Positions 1-6,707 of a stretch of DNA of 24,207 bases are shown piece after piece. The DNA comes from Pontiella desulfatans (GTDB lineage Bacteria > Verrucomicrobiota > Kiritimatiellia > Kiritimatiellales > Pontiellaceae). Location: the NCBI GenBank assembly GCA_029287275.1, contig JARFRL010000481.1, forward strand, positions 1-24,207. The letters run 5' to 3'. Each line of letters opens with the position of its first letter. Within the stretch, counting starts at the first letter, position 1. Under the pieces are notes generated by a model. That model worked only from the letters and a program-made list of their open reading frames with translations. It searched no databases and was not told the origin of the DNA. The translations under genes and the position numbers were made by a program.

Positions 1-2
1 AG

Positions 3-434
3 GTTCAGCTGAACATCCGCGGCATCTGTTGCGCCAAGCCGGAGAAAAACATGGTGATCATCAGCATCATCGATCGCTATCTCGAGCACGCCCGAGTCAT
101 TCATTTTCATCATGGGGGCAAGCCGCGGGTCTACATCGCGAGCGCCGACTGGATGCCGCGGAACCTCGATAAACGCCTTGAGCTCATGGTGCCGGTGGAG
201 GACGCCGATTGCCGCGACCGCCTCATCGAGATGCTCGCGCTCCACCTGGCGGACAATCAAAAATGCTGGACGTTGAAACGCGACGGAACCTACGCTCGAC
301 TCGTGAAAACGGGCGCGAAAAAAGTCCGGAGCCAGGAAGCGCTCTACACGCTGGCGTGCGACGCGCTCGCCGACGCGAAGAAAACCCGCCGCACCCGTTT
401 CGAGCCGCACCGCCCCGACACGAGCGACTCATAA
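3..434 (+). CDS. ppk: Polyphosphate kinase 1, C-terminal fragment (5' end outside window)
   Basis: The reading frame is open from the first complete codon and its start lies left of the window. The 143 visible residues match the last catalytic domain of Ppk1, which reversibly moves the terminal phosphate of ATP onto inorganic polyphosphate. Recognisable blocks are LNIRGICC, the DRYLEHAR segment whose His (codon 87-89) probably corresponds to the second conserved active-site His of E. coli Ppk (His592), and SADWMPRNLDKR followed by a Glu-Leu-Met-Val-Pro block. The tail is short and basic, ending in DTSDS. A weak hairpin follows the stop. The family call is secure; nothing can be said about the N-terminal domains. 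Confidence 0.93.
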   Translation, partial: VQLNIRGICCAKPEKNMVIISIIDRYLEHARVIHFHHGGKPRVYIASADWMPRNLDKRLELMVPVEDADCRDRLIEMLALHLADNQKCWTLKRDGTYARLVKTGAKKVRSQEALYTLACDALADAKKTRRTRFEPHRPDTSDS

Positions 435-458
435 CGCGCGCCCTCGATGATTGAAACG

Positions 459-488
459 GAGCCCTTTCATGGAGAGGGGCCTCGTTTT
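459..488 (+). terminator. Possible intrinsic terminator after ppk
   Basis: GAGCCC at 459-464 can pair with GGGCCTC at 477-483 with one bulged C. U-rich and G-U pairs extend the stem inward to a short loop, and GTTTT follows at 484-488. The stem is imperfect, so this is a modest call. The position 25-55 bases after the ppk stop and before the pfkA ribosome binding site fits. Confidence 0.35.
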
Positions 489-552
489 CCGCGCTTTCGT
501 CTAGCGGTAGGGCGGGCTTGGGACTAATAAACCATTTAGGAGTTGATGGAAT

Positions 553-1659
553 ATGGACGGAAAAACGAAGACGATTGGAATTTTGACCTCGGGCGGCGAC
601 TGCCCCGGGCTGAACGCGGCGATCCGCGGCGTGGCGAAGGCCGCGCTGGGGCAGGGCACGAAGGTGATCGGCATTCAGGACGGCTTCCGCGGCTTGGTGG
701 AAAACCGCGTCATGCCGTTGGAGGATAAAAACGTCAGCGGAATCTTGACGCATGGCGGCACCTTTTTGGGATCGAGCCGCGACAAACCGCACAAGATGAA
801 CATGGGCGGAAAAGTCATGGACATGACCGAGGTCGCGGTCGCCAACGCGCGCAAAAACCATATCGACTGCCTCATCTGCCTCGGCGGAAACGGCACCCAA
901 AAAAACGCGATGCGGCTCCACGAGGCCGGCTTGGACGTCATCACGCTGCCCAAGACCATCGACAACGACGTCGCGGGAACCGACATCACCTTTGGTTTCG
1001 ACTCGTCCATGGCGATCGCGACCGAGGCGATCGATCGGTTGCACACCACCGCGAGCAGTCACCATCGCGCCATTGTCTGCGAGATCATGGGCCACAAAGC
1101 CGGTTGGCTGGCGCTGGGCGCGGGCATCGCGGGCGGCGCGGACGTGATTCTGCTGCCGGAAATTCCCTATGACATGGAGCACGTGGTCGAGCATCTGATG
1201 GCGCGTCGGCATCACAACAAACGCTTCTCCATCATCGCCATCGCGGAGGGCGCGCGTTCCAAGGAAGAGGTCGCCGAAGGGCCTAAAAAGAAAAAGCCGG
1301 TTCAAAAGGAGCGCGATGGAACCCTGCTGATCGAGGAGCCGATCGCCTGTCGCGTCGCCCGCGAGATTCAGCAGGCCGCGGACATCGAGGTGCGGTTCAC
1401 CTCCTTGGGCCACGTGCAACGCGGCGGATCGCCGACCGCGACGGACCGGCTGCTCTCCACGCGTTTTGGAACCAAGGCCGGCGAGCTCTTGCGCGATGGC
1501 GTGTACAACGTCATGGTGGGACTGAAGGGTGAAAACTGCGTGGCCGTTCCGCTGGCGGAGGTGGCGGGTCAAACCAAGGTGATTCCCGCCAACCATGCTT
1601 GGTTGAAAACCGCGGCCTTGGTGGACACCTGCCTGGGCGATGAACTGGATTTCCAATGA
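553..1659 (+). CDS. pfkA: 6-phosphofructokinase (ATP-type glycine with group III-like lysine)
   Basis: This enzyme phosphorylates fructose 6-phosphate at C1, the committed step of glycolysis. The 368 residues include the phosphate-binding SGGDCPGLNAAIRG (13-26), the nucleotide segment GGNGTQ (111-116), the catalytic loop PKTIDND (133-139, Asp137 as base), EIMGHKAGWLA (177-187) and the substrate block GHVQRGGSPT (286-295). Gly114 matches the ATP-enzyme glycine (E. coli Gly104). Lys134 replaces E. coli Gly124, as in group III and PPi-type enzymes, and Asn113 replaces the usual Asp. ATP use is therefore the better guess but is not proven. A Lys-rich insert lies at about 236-258. The start at 553 is set by AGGAG at 538-542; an ATG at 546 is out of frame. 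A 40-codon gene follows 15 bases downstream. Confidence 0.95.
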   Translation: MDGKTKTIGILTSGGDCPGLNAAIRGVAKAALGQGTKVIGIQDGFRGLVENRVMPLEDKNVSGILTHGGTFLGSSRDKPHKMNMGGKVMDMTEVAVANARKNHIDCLICLGGNGTQKNAMRLHEAGLDVITLPKTIDNDVAGTDITFGFDSSMAIATEAIDRLHTTASSHHRAIVCEIMGHKAGWLALGAGIAGGADVILLPEIPYDMEHVVEHLMARRHHNKRFSIIAIAEGARSKEEVAEGPKKKKPVQKERDGTLLIEEPIACRVAREIQQAADIEVRFTSLGHVQRGGSPTATDRLLSTRFGTKAGELLRDGVYNVMVGLKGENCVAVPLAEVAGQTKVIPANHAWLKTAALVDTCLGDELDFQ

Positions 1660-1674
1660 TTGGAGGGAGGCGTC

Positions 1675-1797
1675 ATGAGCTGTAAAAAAGGCGAATCCTC
1701 GCACAAAAAAAAGAAAGATCACTTCGAGTGCAAGAAATGCGGCGCGGTGGTCAAAAACAAAGACAAAGTCTGCAAGCCTAAGAAAATCAAGGAGTGA
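1675..1797 (+). CDS. Small Cys/Lys-rich protein, 40 residues (zinc-ribbon-like half)
   Basis: This short frame starts with ATG behind a good Shine-Dalgarno (GGAGGGAGG at 1662-1670). It encodes a 40-residue basic protein with Cys3, a CKKC pair at residues 19-22 (FECKKCGAV) and a final VCKPKKIKE. Spacing of the last Cys after the CxxC pair suggests a small metal-binding knuckle. From memory, similar tiny proteins with a CKKCG...CKPKKI pattern occur in other bacteria, but the function is unknown to me. It lies 15 bases after pfkA, so the two are probably co-transcribed. A hairpin follows about 40 bases later. Its size means it would usually be missed by gene callers; the ribosome binding site and cysteine pattern are what support it. 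Confidence 0.7.
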   Translation: MSCKKGESSHKKKKDHFECKKCGAVVKNKDKVCKPKKIKE

Positions 1798-1836
1798 AAC
1801 GCGGCGTCATTCCGGTTTGATTTTTTCGACGAAAAT

Positions 1837-1857
1837 AGCCGTGTTTCGGCTTTTCGA
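1837..1857 (+). terminator. Short hairpin after the pfkA pair
   Basis: AGCCG (1837-1841) and CGGCT (1847-1851) form a perfect 5-bp stem around TGTTT. An A-run before and a T-run after (1852-1854) add further A-T pairs. The stem is short, but the location between the small gene and nadA fits a weak terminator. Confidence 0.4.
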
Positions 1858-1913
1858 ACAAAAATGTCGAACGCGGTGGATTTCAATAGGACCCATTCGT
1901 TATCCTTTTTGTT

Positions 1914-1942
1914 TTATTTCCGCGGTCTATTCGTTTTATATA
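1914..1942 (+). promoter_or_regulatory. Possible nadA promoter
   Basis: An AT-rich block upstream of nadA contains TATATA at 1937-1942, with TTATTT 17 bases before it at 1914-1919. The -35 match is poor. The call rests on the -10-like element, the spacing and the position 22 bases before the ATG. Another -35 choice, TTGTTT at 1909-1914, has too long a spacer. Confidence 0.3.
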
Positions 1943-1964
1943 CGCCGCTTTTCGAGGAGTAATC

Positions 1965-2870
1965 ATGCAGTCCATTGAAGAGAGAATCCAGGAACTCAAG
2001 CGCGAGCGCGGGGCGATCATCATCGCCCACAACTACCAGCCCGACGAGGTTCAGGCCATCGCCGACTTCACCGGCGACTCGCTCGAACTCAGCCGCAAGG
2101 CCGCGGAGCTCGAGGAGGAAGTCATCGTCTTCTGCGGCGTCCATTTCATGGCCGAGACCGCGGCGATCCTGAGTCCCGAGAAAACCATCCTGCTGCCCGA
2201 CCAGTTCGCGGGGTGTCCCATGGCGGATATGATTACCGCCGAACAGCTTCAGGCGAAAAAGGCCGAGCACCCGGGCGCCGTCGTGATCAGTTACGTCAAC
2301 AGTTCCGCGGCCGTGAAAGCCGAGTGCGACCTGTGCTGCACCTCTTCCAACGCGAAGAAGATCGTCAGCTCCGTTCCGGCCGACAAGGAGATCATCTTCG
2401 TGCCCGACACGCACCTCGGGCATTACGTTCAGGAAGAGCTCGGCCGCGAGATGATCATCTGGGACGGCTACTGTCCAACGCACTCGCGCATCCGCGACGT
2501 GGACATCAAACGCGAGCTCGCGGATCATCCCGACGCGAAGGTGATGGCGCACCCCGAATGTCCGTTGTCGATCCGCGACTTGGCCGACTATCTGCTTTCC
2601 ACCGGCCAAATGTGCGCGCACGCCAAAGAGTCGGACGAGAACGAGTTCATCGTCGCCACCGAGATGGGGCTTCTCTATCGCCTCCGGAACGAAAATCCGG
2701 AGAAGAAGTTCTATTCCGTCAGCGACCGAGCTCTGTGTCCGAACATGAAAAAGATCGATCTGGAAAAGGTGCTCTGGTCGCTCGAGGACATGCAACATCG
2801 TATCATCGTCCCCGAGGAAACCGCGAACAAGGCCCGCCGGTCGATCGAGGCGATGCTGGAACTCAGCTAA
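1965..2870 (+). CDS. nadA: Quinolinate synthase NadA
   Basis: NadA condenses iminoaspartate with dihydroxyacetone phosphate to quinolinate, the precursor of NAD, using a [4Fe-4S] cluster with one non-cysteine-bound iron. The 301 residues are the usual length of the short NadA class. The three expected ligands are visible: Cys84 (AGCPMAD), Cys170 (WDGYCPTHSRI) and Cys258 (RALCPNM). Substrate-binding blocks AHNYQ (21-25), DSLELS (38-43), YVNSSA (110-115) and AHPECP (195-200) are intact. GAGGAG sits 5 bases before the ATG. The usual partner nadB (aspartate oxidase) is not in the window. Instead nifU and nifS follow after 27 bases, suggesting co-expression of this oxygen-sensitive cluster enzyme with cluster-assembly proteins. 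Confidence 0.97.
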   Translation: MQSIEERIQELKRERGAIIIAHNYQPDEVQAIADFTGDSLELSRKAAELEEEVIVFCGVHFMAETAAILSPEKTILLPDQFAGCPMADMITAEQLQAKKAEHPGAVVISYVNSSAAVKAECDLCCTSSNAKKIVSSVPADKEIIFVPDTHLGHYVQEELGREMIIWDGYCPTHSRIRDVDIKRELADHPDAKVMAHPECPLSIRDLADYLLSTGQMCAHAKESDENEFIVATEMGLLYRLRNENPEKKFYSVSDRALCPNMKKIDLEKVLWSLEDMQHRIIVPEETANKARRSIEAMLELS

Positions 2871-2897
2871 CGAAAGATCAACAGGGGTACGACAGCG

Positions 2898-3728
2898 ATG
2901 TGGGAATACACGGACAAGGTAACCGATCACTTTAAAAACCCGCGCAACGTCGGCGCGGTTGAAAATCCGGACGGCGACGGACTCGCGGGCTCGCTCGCTT
3001 GCGGCGACGCGCTGCGCCTGACCTTCAAACTCGACGACCAAAAGAAAATCGACGAAGCCAAGTTCCAGACCTTCGGTTGCGCCAGCGCGATCGCGTCGTC
3101 CTCCGCGCTGACGGTCATGCTGATCGGAAAAACGGTCGAGGAAGCGGAGGAAATCACCAACGCCGACATCATCGCCTACCTGGGCGAGCTGCCGAAACAG
3201 AAGGTGCATTGCTCCGTGATGGGCCGCGAGGCGCTCGAGGCCGCGATCTACAACTTCCGCACCGGAAAAAAACTCGACCGTCAGATCGACGGCGAGGTGA
3301 TCTGCCATTGCTTCGGCGCCACCGACAAGGAAATCGAAAAGGTGACCCGCGAGCAAAACCTCACCTCCGCGGAAGAAGTCACCAACGCCTGCAAAGCCGG
3401 CGGCGGCTGCGGGCAGTGCGTTCCCGAGATCGAGGCGATCATCAACGGCGTCATCGCCGCGGACGCGGCCAAGGAAGAAAAACCCAAGCTCACGCAACTC
3501 CAGAAGATCAAGCTGATCGAGGAAACCATCGACCGACAGGTCCGACCGATTCTGCGCCGCGACAACGGCGACTTGGAACTGCACGACGTCGATGGCGACC
3601 GCGTGCTCGTCAAATTCGTCGGGGCCTGCGTCAGCTGCCCGGTTTCCTCCGTGACCTTGAAGGACGTGGTCGAGAACCAGCTGCGCGAAGCCGTCTCCGA
3701 CGACATCGTCGTGGAGGCGATTTCATGA
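2898..3728 (+). CDS. nifU: NifU, three-domain Fe-S cluster scaffold
   Basis: This 276-residue protein has the complete NifU layout. First comes an IscU-like domain with Cys35, Asp37, Cys61 and Cys105 that assembles the transient cluster. Next is a BFD-like domain with Cys136, Cys138, Cys171 and Cys174 that holds a permanent [2Fe-2S] cluster. Last is an Nfu domain with CVSC (Cys244, Cys247) that can carry a [4Fe-4S] cluster. The spacing agrees closely with Azotobacter NifU. It receives sulfur from the NifS encoded next, whose ATG overlaps this stop by four bases (ATGA), implying translational coupling. No nitrogenase gene is present, so this is likely a general Fe-S assembly pair, as in some other lineages, rather than evidence of nitrogen fixation. 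Confidence 0.96.
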   Translation: MWEYTDKVTDHFKNPRNVGAVENPDGDGLAGSLACGDALRLTFKLDDQKKIDEAKFQTFGCASAIASSSALTVMLIGKTVEEAEEITNADIIAYLGELPKQKVHCSVMGREALEAAIYNFRTGKKLDRQIDGEVICHCFGATDKEIEKVTREQNLTSAEEVTNACKAGGGCGQCVPEIEAIINGVIAADAAKEEKPKLTQLQKIKLIEETIDRQVRPILRRDNGDLELHDVDGDRVLVKFVGACVSCPVSSVTLKDVVENQLREAVSDDIVVEAIS

Positions 3729-4891
3729 ACCCGACCGTGTACGTCGACAACAACGCGACCACCTCGGTGGCGCCGGAAGTCACCGAGGCCATTCTGCCCT
3801 ATTTCACCGAACACTGGGGCAACCCCTCCAGCATGCATAATTTCGGCGGCGGCGTAAAACGCGCCATCGACGCGGCGCGCGAGAAGGTCGCGGCGCTCAT
3901 CGGCGCGGAACACCCCAACGAAATCATTTTCACGAGTTGCGGATCCGAGTCCGACAACATGGCGATCCGCGGCGCGGTCGACGCCATGGGCGGCCATCCG
4001 CACGTCATCACCACCCGCGTCGAGCACGCCGCGGTCTTGGGGCCGTGCCACTATCTCGAGGACAAGGGATTTCGCCTCACCACGCTCGAGGTGGATGAAA
4101 AGGGCGGCCTCGACCTCGACGTGATTCGCGAGAAATCCATGTCCGGCAAGAAGACCGTCGCGTCCATCATGTGGGCGAACAACGAGACGGGCGTCATCTT
4201 TCCGATTCCGGAAATCGGAGCGATCGTGAAGGAAGGCGGCGGGATCATGCATACCGACGCGGTGCAGATCGCGGGCAAACTGCCGATCAACGTGAAAGAC
4301 ACTCCGATCGACTCGCTATCCATTTCCGGCCACAAGCTGCACGCGCCCAAAGGCGTTGGCGCGCTCTACGTCCGCCGCGGCACGAAAATCACGCCGCACA
4401 TCATGGGCGGGCATCAAGAACGCGGCCGCCGCGCCGGCACCGAAAACGTGCCCTACATCGTCGGCCTGGGCAAAGCCTGCGAGCTCGCGGTGGAGCGCAT
4501 GGAGCGCGACGCCGAACACGAGCGAAAACTGCGCGATCGTCTGGAGGCCGGCATCCTCGCGACCTGTAAAGGCGCGCGGATCAACGGCGACGTCGGCAAC
4601 CGGCTGCCCAACACCACCAACATCAGTTTCGAGTACGTGGAGGGCGAAGCCATTCTGCTGATGCTCGACGACGTGGGCATCTGCGCCTCCACCGGCTCCG
4701 CGTGCGCGTCCGGTTCGCTGGAACCCTCGCACGTGTTGCGCGCCATGGACGTGCCGCGCTCCTGCCTGCACGGCTCCATCCGCTTCAGCCTAGGCCGATA
4801 CAACACGGACGAGGATGTTGATTACGTGCTCGAGAAGCTGCCCGTGATCATCAAGCGCCTGCGCGAACTTTCGCCGTTCGCGAACGATTAG
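3725..4891 (+). CDS. nifS: Cysteine desulfurase NifS
   Basis: This PLP enzyme takes sulfur from cysteine as a persulfide and hands it to the scaffold, here NifU. The 388 residues show YVDNNATT (6-13), the PLP-contacting NNETGV (152-157), the Schiff-base lysine Lys204 in SGHKLHAPKG, and the mobile-loop cysteine Cys327 in GSACASG. Position and loop length match class I NifS/IscS. The frame stays open far upstream, but the ATG at 3725, overlapping the nifU stop, starts exactly at the conserved N-terminus. Sixty bases separate its stop from hisC. Confidence 0.97.
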   Translation: MNPTVYVDNNATTSVAPEVTEAILPYFTEHWGNPSSMHNFGGGVKRAIDAAREKVAALIGAEHPNEIIFTSCGSESDNMAIRGAVDAMGGHPHVITTRVEHAAVLGPCHYLEDKGFRLTTLEVDEKGGLDLDVIREKSMSGKKTVASIMWANNETGVIFPIPEIGAIVKEGGGIMHTDAVQIAGKLPINVKDTPIDSLSISGHKLHAPKGVGALYVRRGTKITPHIMGGHQERGRRAGTENVPYIVGLGKACELAVERMERDAEHERKLRDRLEAGILATCKGARINGDVGNRLPNTTNISFEYVEGEAILLMLDDVGICASTGSACASGSLEPSHVLRAMDVPRSCLHGSIRFSLGRYNTDEDVDYVLEKLPVIIKRLRELSPFAND

Positions 4892-4951
4892 CGATGGATT
4901 AACCGCCTTCGGATCGCTACATTGTTTCTTCTGATTTCACGAAGGAGCAAG

Positions 4952-6049
4952 ATGAAGCCGAAAGACTACGTGTCCGATCTGAAAGTGTATGAACCCGGCA
5001 AGCCGATCGAGGAGGTCGCGCGCGAGCTGGGCTTCGACGATGTCGCGGATATCCTCAAGGTCGCGTCGAACGAGAACGAGCTGGGCCCGTCGCCGTTGGC
5101 GGTCGAAGCCATGCGCGAAGCGATTCCCGAAATGCATCGTTATCCGGACGGCGGCGCGTTTTATCTCAAGCGCGCGCTCGCGGAGAAACTCTCCGTCGAG
5201 CCCGAAAACCTGCTGTTCGGTTGCGGCAGCAACGAGCTGATCGTTTTCCTTTGCCATGTGTTCATGGAGCGGGGGAAGAATCTCGTGATGGGCGCGGAGG
5301 CCTTCGCGGTATACTTTCTGGCGAACGCGCTCTATCAGGGCGAAACCCTGCGCGTGCCCATGCCCGACCACGTTCACGATCTCGACGCCATGCTCGCGGC
5401 CATCACGCCGGACACCCGTTTGGTCGCGATCTGCAATCCGAACAACCCGACCGGAACCATGGTCTCGCCCGCGGCCATCGACGCCTTCATCGAGAAACTG
5501 CCGGACCACGTCGTCGCGGTTTTCGACGAAGCCTACTTCGAGGTCATGCCCGACGCCATGAAACCCGACGTGCTCAAGCACATCCGCGCCGGCAAGGAAA
5601 ACATCATCGTGTTGCGCACCTTCTCCAAGGCGTACGGCCTCGCCGGGCTTCGAATCGGCTACGCCGTCGGGCATCCCGAGTTGATCAACCTGCTCAACAA
5701 GGTCCGCCAGCCGTTCAACGTGAACCTCATGGCGCAAGCCGCCGCGAGGGCCGCGCTCGACGACGTCACGCATATCGTCGAAACCCGCGAGATGATTTTC
5801 CAGGGACTGGAGTTTTTCGAGCGCGAATTGCCGAAGCTCGGCGTCGAAGTCGTCCCTTCCGGAGCGAACTTCGTGCTGATCAAAACCGGAAACGGCCGCG
5901 CGGTGTTCGAAAAGCTGCAGAAACGCAAGGTGATCGTCCGCCCAATGGACCCGTACGGCCTGCCCGACCACGTCCGCGTAACCATCGGAACGCCAAGGCA
6001 AAACGAAGCGACGCGCGCGGCGCTGAAAGACGCGCTCGCGAGGAATTGA
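4952..6049 (+). CDS. hisC: Histidinol-phosphate aminotransferase
   Basis: This PLP aminotransferase converts imidazole acetol phosphate and glutamate to histidinol phosphate in histidine synthesis. The 365 residues carry the class I/II signatures: ASNENELGPSP (38-48), YPDGG (64-68), GCGSNELI (90-97), NPNNPTG (162-168), FDEAYFE (191-197), the PLP lysine Lys226 in TFSKAYGLAGLRIGY, and Arg234. The ATG at 4952 has GAAGGAG upstream; a TTG 30 bases earlier would only add an unconserved segment. Related aminotransferases acting on aromatic amino acids share this fold, so some substrate doubt remains. No other his genes are present. A run of ten T follows the stop. Confidence 0.92.
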   Translation: MKPKDYVSDLKVYEPGKPIEEVARELGFDDVADILKVASNENELGPSPLAVEAMREAIPEMHRYPDGGAFYLKRALAEKLSVEPENLLFGCGSNELIVFLCHVFMERGKNLVMGAEAFAVYFLANALYQGETLRVPMPDHVHDLDAMLAAITPDTRLVAICNPNNPTGTMVSPAAIDAFIEKLPDHVVAVFDEAYFEVMPDAMKPDVLKHIRAGKENIIVLRTFSKAYGLAGLRIGYAVGHPELINLLNKVRQPFNVNLMAQAAARAALDDVTHIVETREMIFQGLEFFERELPKLGVEVVPSGANFVLIKTGNGRAVFEKLQKRKVIVRPMDPYGLPDHVRVTIGTPRQNEATRAALKDALARN

Positions 6050-6071
6050 TTTTTTTTTTGATCAACACCCC

Positions 6072-6099
6072 TTGACTCGAAAAGTGGAATGGGTACTAT
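6072..6099 (+). promoter_or_regulatory. Sigma70-type promoter of tRNA-Val
   Basis: TTGACT (6072-6077) and TACTAT (6094-6099) are separated by 16 bases. A GC-rich stretch (GTGCGCTCC) follows the -10, as is common in growth-rate-controlled stable RNA promoters. Transcription would begin near 6106, some 14 bases before the tRNA. Confidence 0.72.
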
Positions 6100-6119
6100 G
6101 TGCGCTCCTTTCGAGGAAT

Positions 6120-6196
6120 GGGCGTTTAGCTCAGTTGGCTAGAGCACCTCGTTTACACCGAGGGGGTCGGCGGTTCGAGCCCGTCAACGCCCACCA
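6120..6196 (+). tRNA. tRNA-Val (anticodon TAC), CCA encoded
   Basis: A complete cloverleaf is visible. The acceptor stem is GGGCGTT (6120-6126) with AACGCCC (6186-6192). A D-arm with AGCTCAGTTGGCTAGAGC follows. The anticodon stem is CCTCG/CGAGG around the seven-base loop TTTACAC, giving anticodon TAC. There is a short variable loop and a T-arm with the GGTTCGAGCC core. The discriminator A is at 6193 and CCA is encoded at 6194-6196. It reads GTA and, by wobble, other valine codons. Confidence 0.97.
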
Positions 6197-6200
6197 TTAT

Positions 6201-6232
6201 AAGGACTGAAACTTCGGTTTCAGTCCTTTTTT
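6201..6232 (+). terminator. Strong intrinsic terminator with UUCG loop after tRNA-Val
   Basis: A perfect 12-bp stem (6201-6212 with 6217-6228) closed by the extra-stable tetraloop TTCG is followed by a run of T to 6232. It begins four bases after the encoded CCA, so it should end the tRNA transcript. The arms begin AAGG and end CCTT, so it could also work on the opposite strand. Confidence 0.93.
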
Positions 6233-6253
6233 CTTTCACCACACGGAGATGAC

Positions 6254-6592
6254 ATGAGCGACGCGCCTCAATGCCCGGAATGCAAATCGGATTACGCCTA
6301 TGAAGACCGCGGCATGCTGGTCTGTCCCGATTGCGGCCACGAATGGAATCCGGCCGAATCCGCGGCGACGGAAGAGGGATTGGTCGTTCTCGACGCGTTG
6401 GGCAACCCGCTCGCGGATGGCGACGCCATTTCCATCATCAAAGGTCTAAAAGTCAAAGGCGCGACCTCCGACCTTAAAATCGGAACGAAGGTTAAAAACA
6501 TCCGGCTGGTCGAAGGCGATCACAACATCGACTGCAAAATCCCGGGTTTCGGCGCGATGAAGCTAAAGTCCGAGTTCGTGAAAAAGGCCTGA
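6254..6592 (+). CDS. yjdM: Zinc-ribbon protein YjdM (PhnA family)
   Basis: This 112-residue protein is very similar in pattern to E. coli YjdM, formerly called PhnA. The N-terminal zinc ribbon has Cys7, Cys10, Cys24 and Cys27 (CPEC, CPDC). The C-terminal domain keeps the diagnostic blocks DGDAISIIKGLKVKG (about 56-70), IGTKVKNIRLVEGDHNIDCKI and MKLKSEFVKK. Despite the old name, the family is not shown to be phosphonoacetate hydrolase, and its role remains unclear. The start is supported by ACGGAG nine bases upstream. It stands alone between the tRNA terminator and a PEP-CTERM gene with its own promoter. Confidence 0.95.
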   Translation: MSDAPQCPECKSDYAYEDRGMLVCPDCGHEWNPAESAATEEGLVVLDALGNPLADGDAISIIKGLKVKGATSDLKIGTKVKNIRLVEGDHNIDCKIPGFGAMKLKSEFVKKA

Positions 6593-6644
6593 TTGCGGGA
6601 CTTTTTCGAACAACAGGATCCAACTCGTTTGAAGTCGGTCTTTT

Positions 6645-6673
6645 TTGTTTCATAACCTATTTCAGGGTAGTAT
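6645..6673 (+). promoter_or_regulatory. Likely promoter of the PEP-CTERM gene
   Basis: TTGTTT (6645-6650) and TAGTAT (6668-6673) are spaced by 17 bases. Transcription near 6680 gives a leader of about 28 bases, leaving room for the GGGGGGAG ribosome binding site and supporting the ATG at 6708. Confidence 0.5.
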
Positions 6674-6707
6674 GTTGCCAGTTGTTCAATTCGCATGGGG
6701 GGAGATC

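Noticed and set aside
497..530. tRNA-like 5' half (D-arm-like CTAGCGGTAGGGC and CTTGGGA anticodon-loop-like bases) upstream of pfkA
   Set aside because: No matching acceptor or T-arm follows; the sequence runs directly into the pfkA ribosome binding site. Probably chance or at most a remnant.
223..1722. Long minus-strand open frame opposite ppk and pfkA
   Set aside because: It is antisense to two firmly identified genes, has low-complexity His/Arg/Asp-rich composition typical of the shadow of GC-rich codons, and shows no family motif.
1914..3584. 556-codon minus-strand open frame opposite nadA and nifU
   Set aside because: Shadow of strongly conserved genes on the plus strand; composition is biased and no ribosome binding site or domain is seen.
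2898..4891. nifU and nifS as evidence of nitrogen fixation
   Set aside because: No nitrogenase structural or cofactor genes are present; three-domain NifU with NifS also serves general Fe-S assembly in non-fixing bacteria.
6050..6059. Run of ten T just after hisC as an intrinsic terminator
   Set aside because: No convincing hairpin directly precedes it; the GC-rich bases before the stop only form very tight or weak stems.
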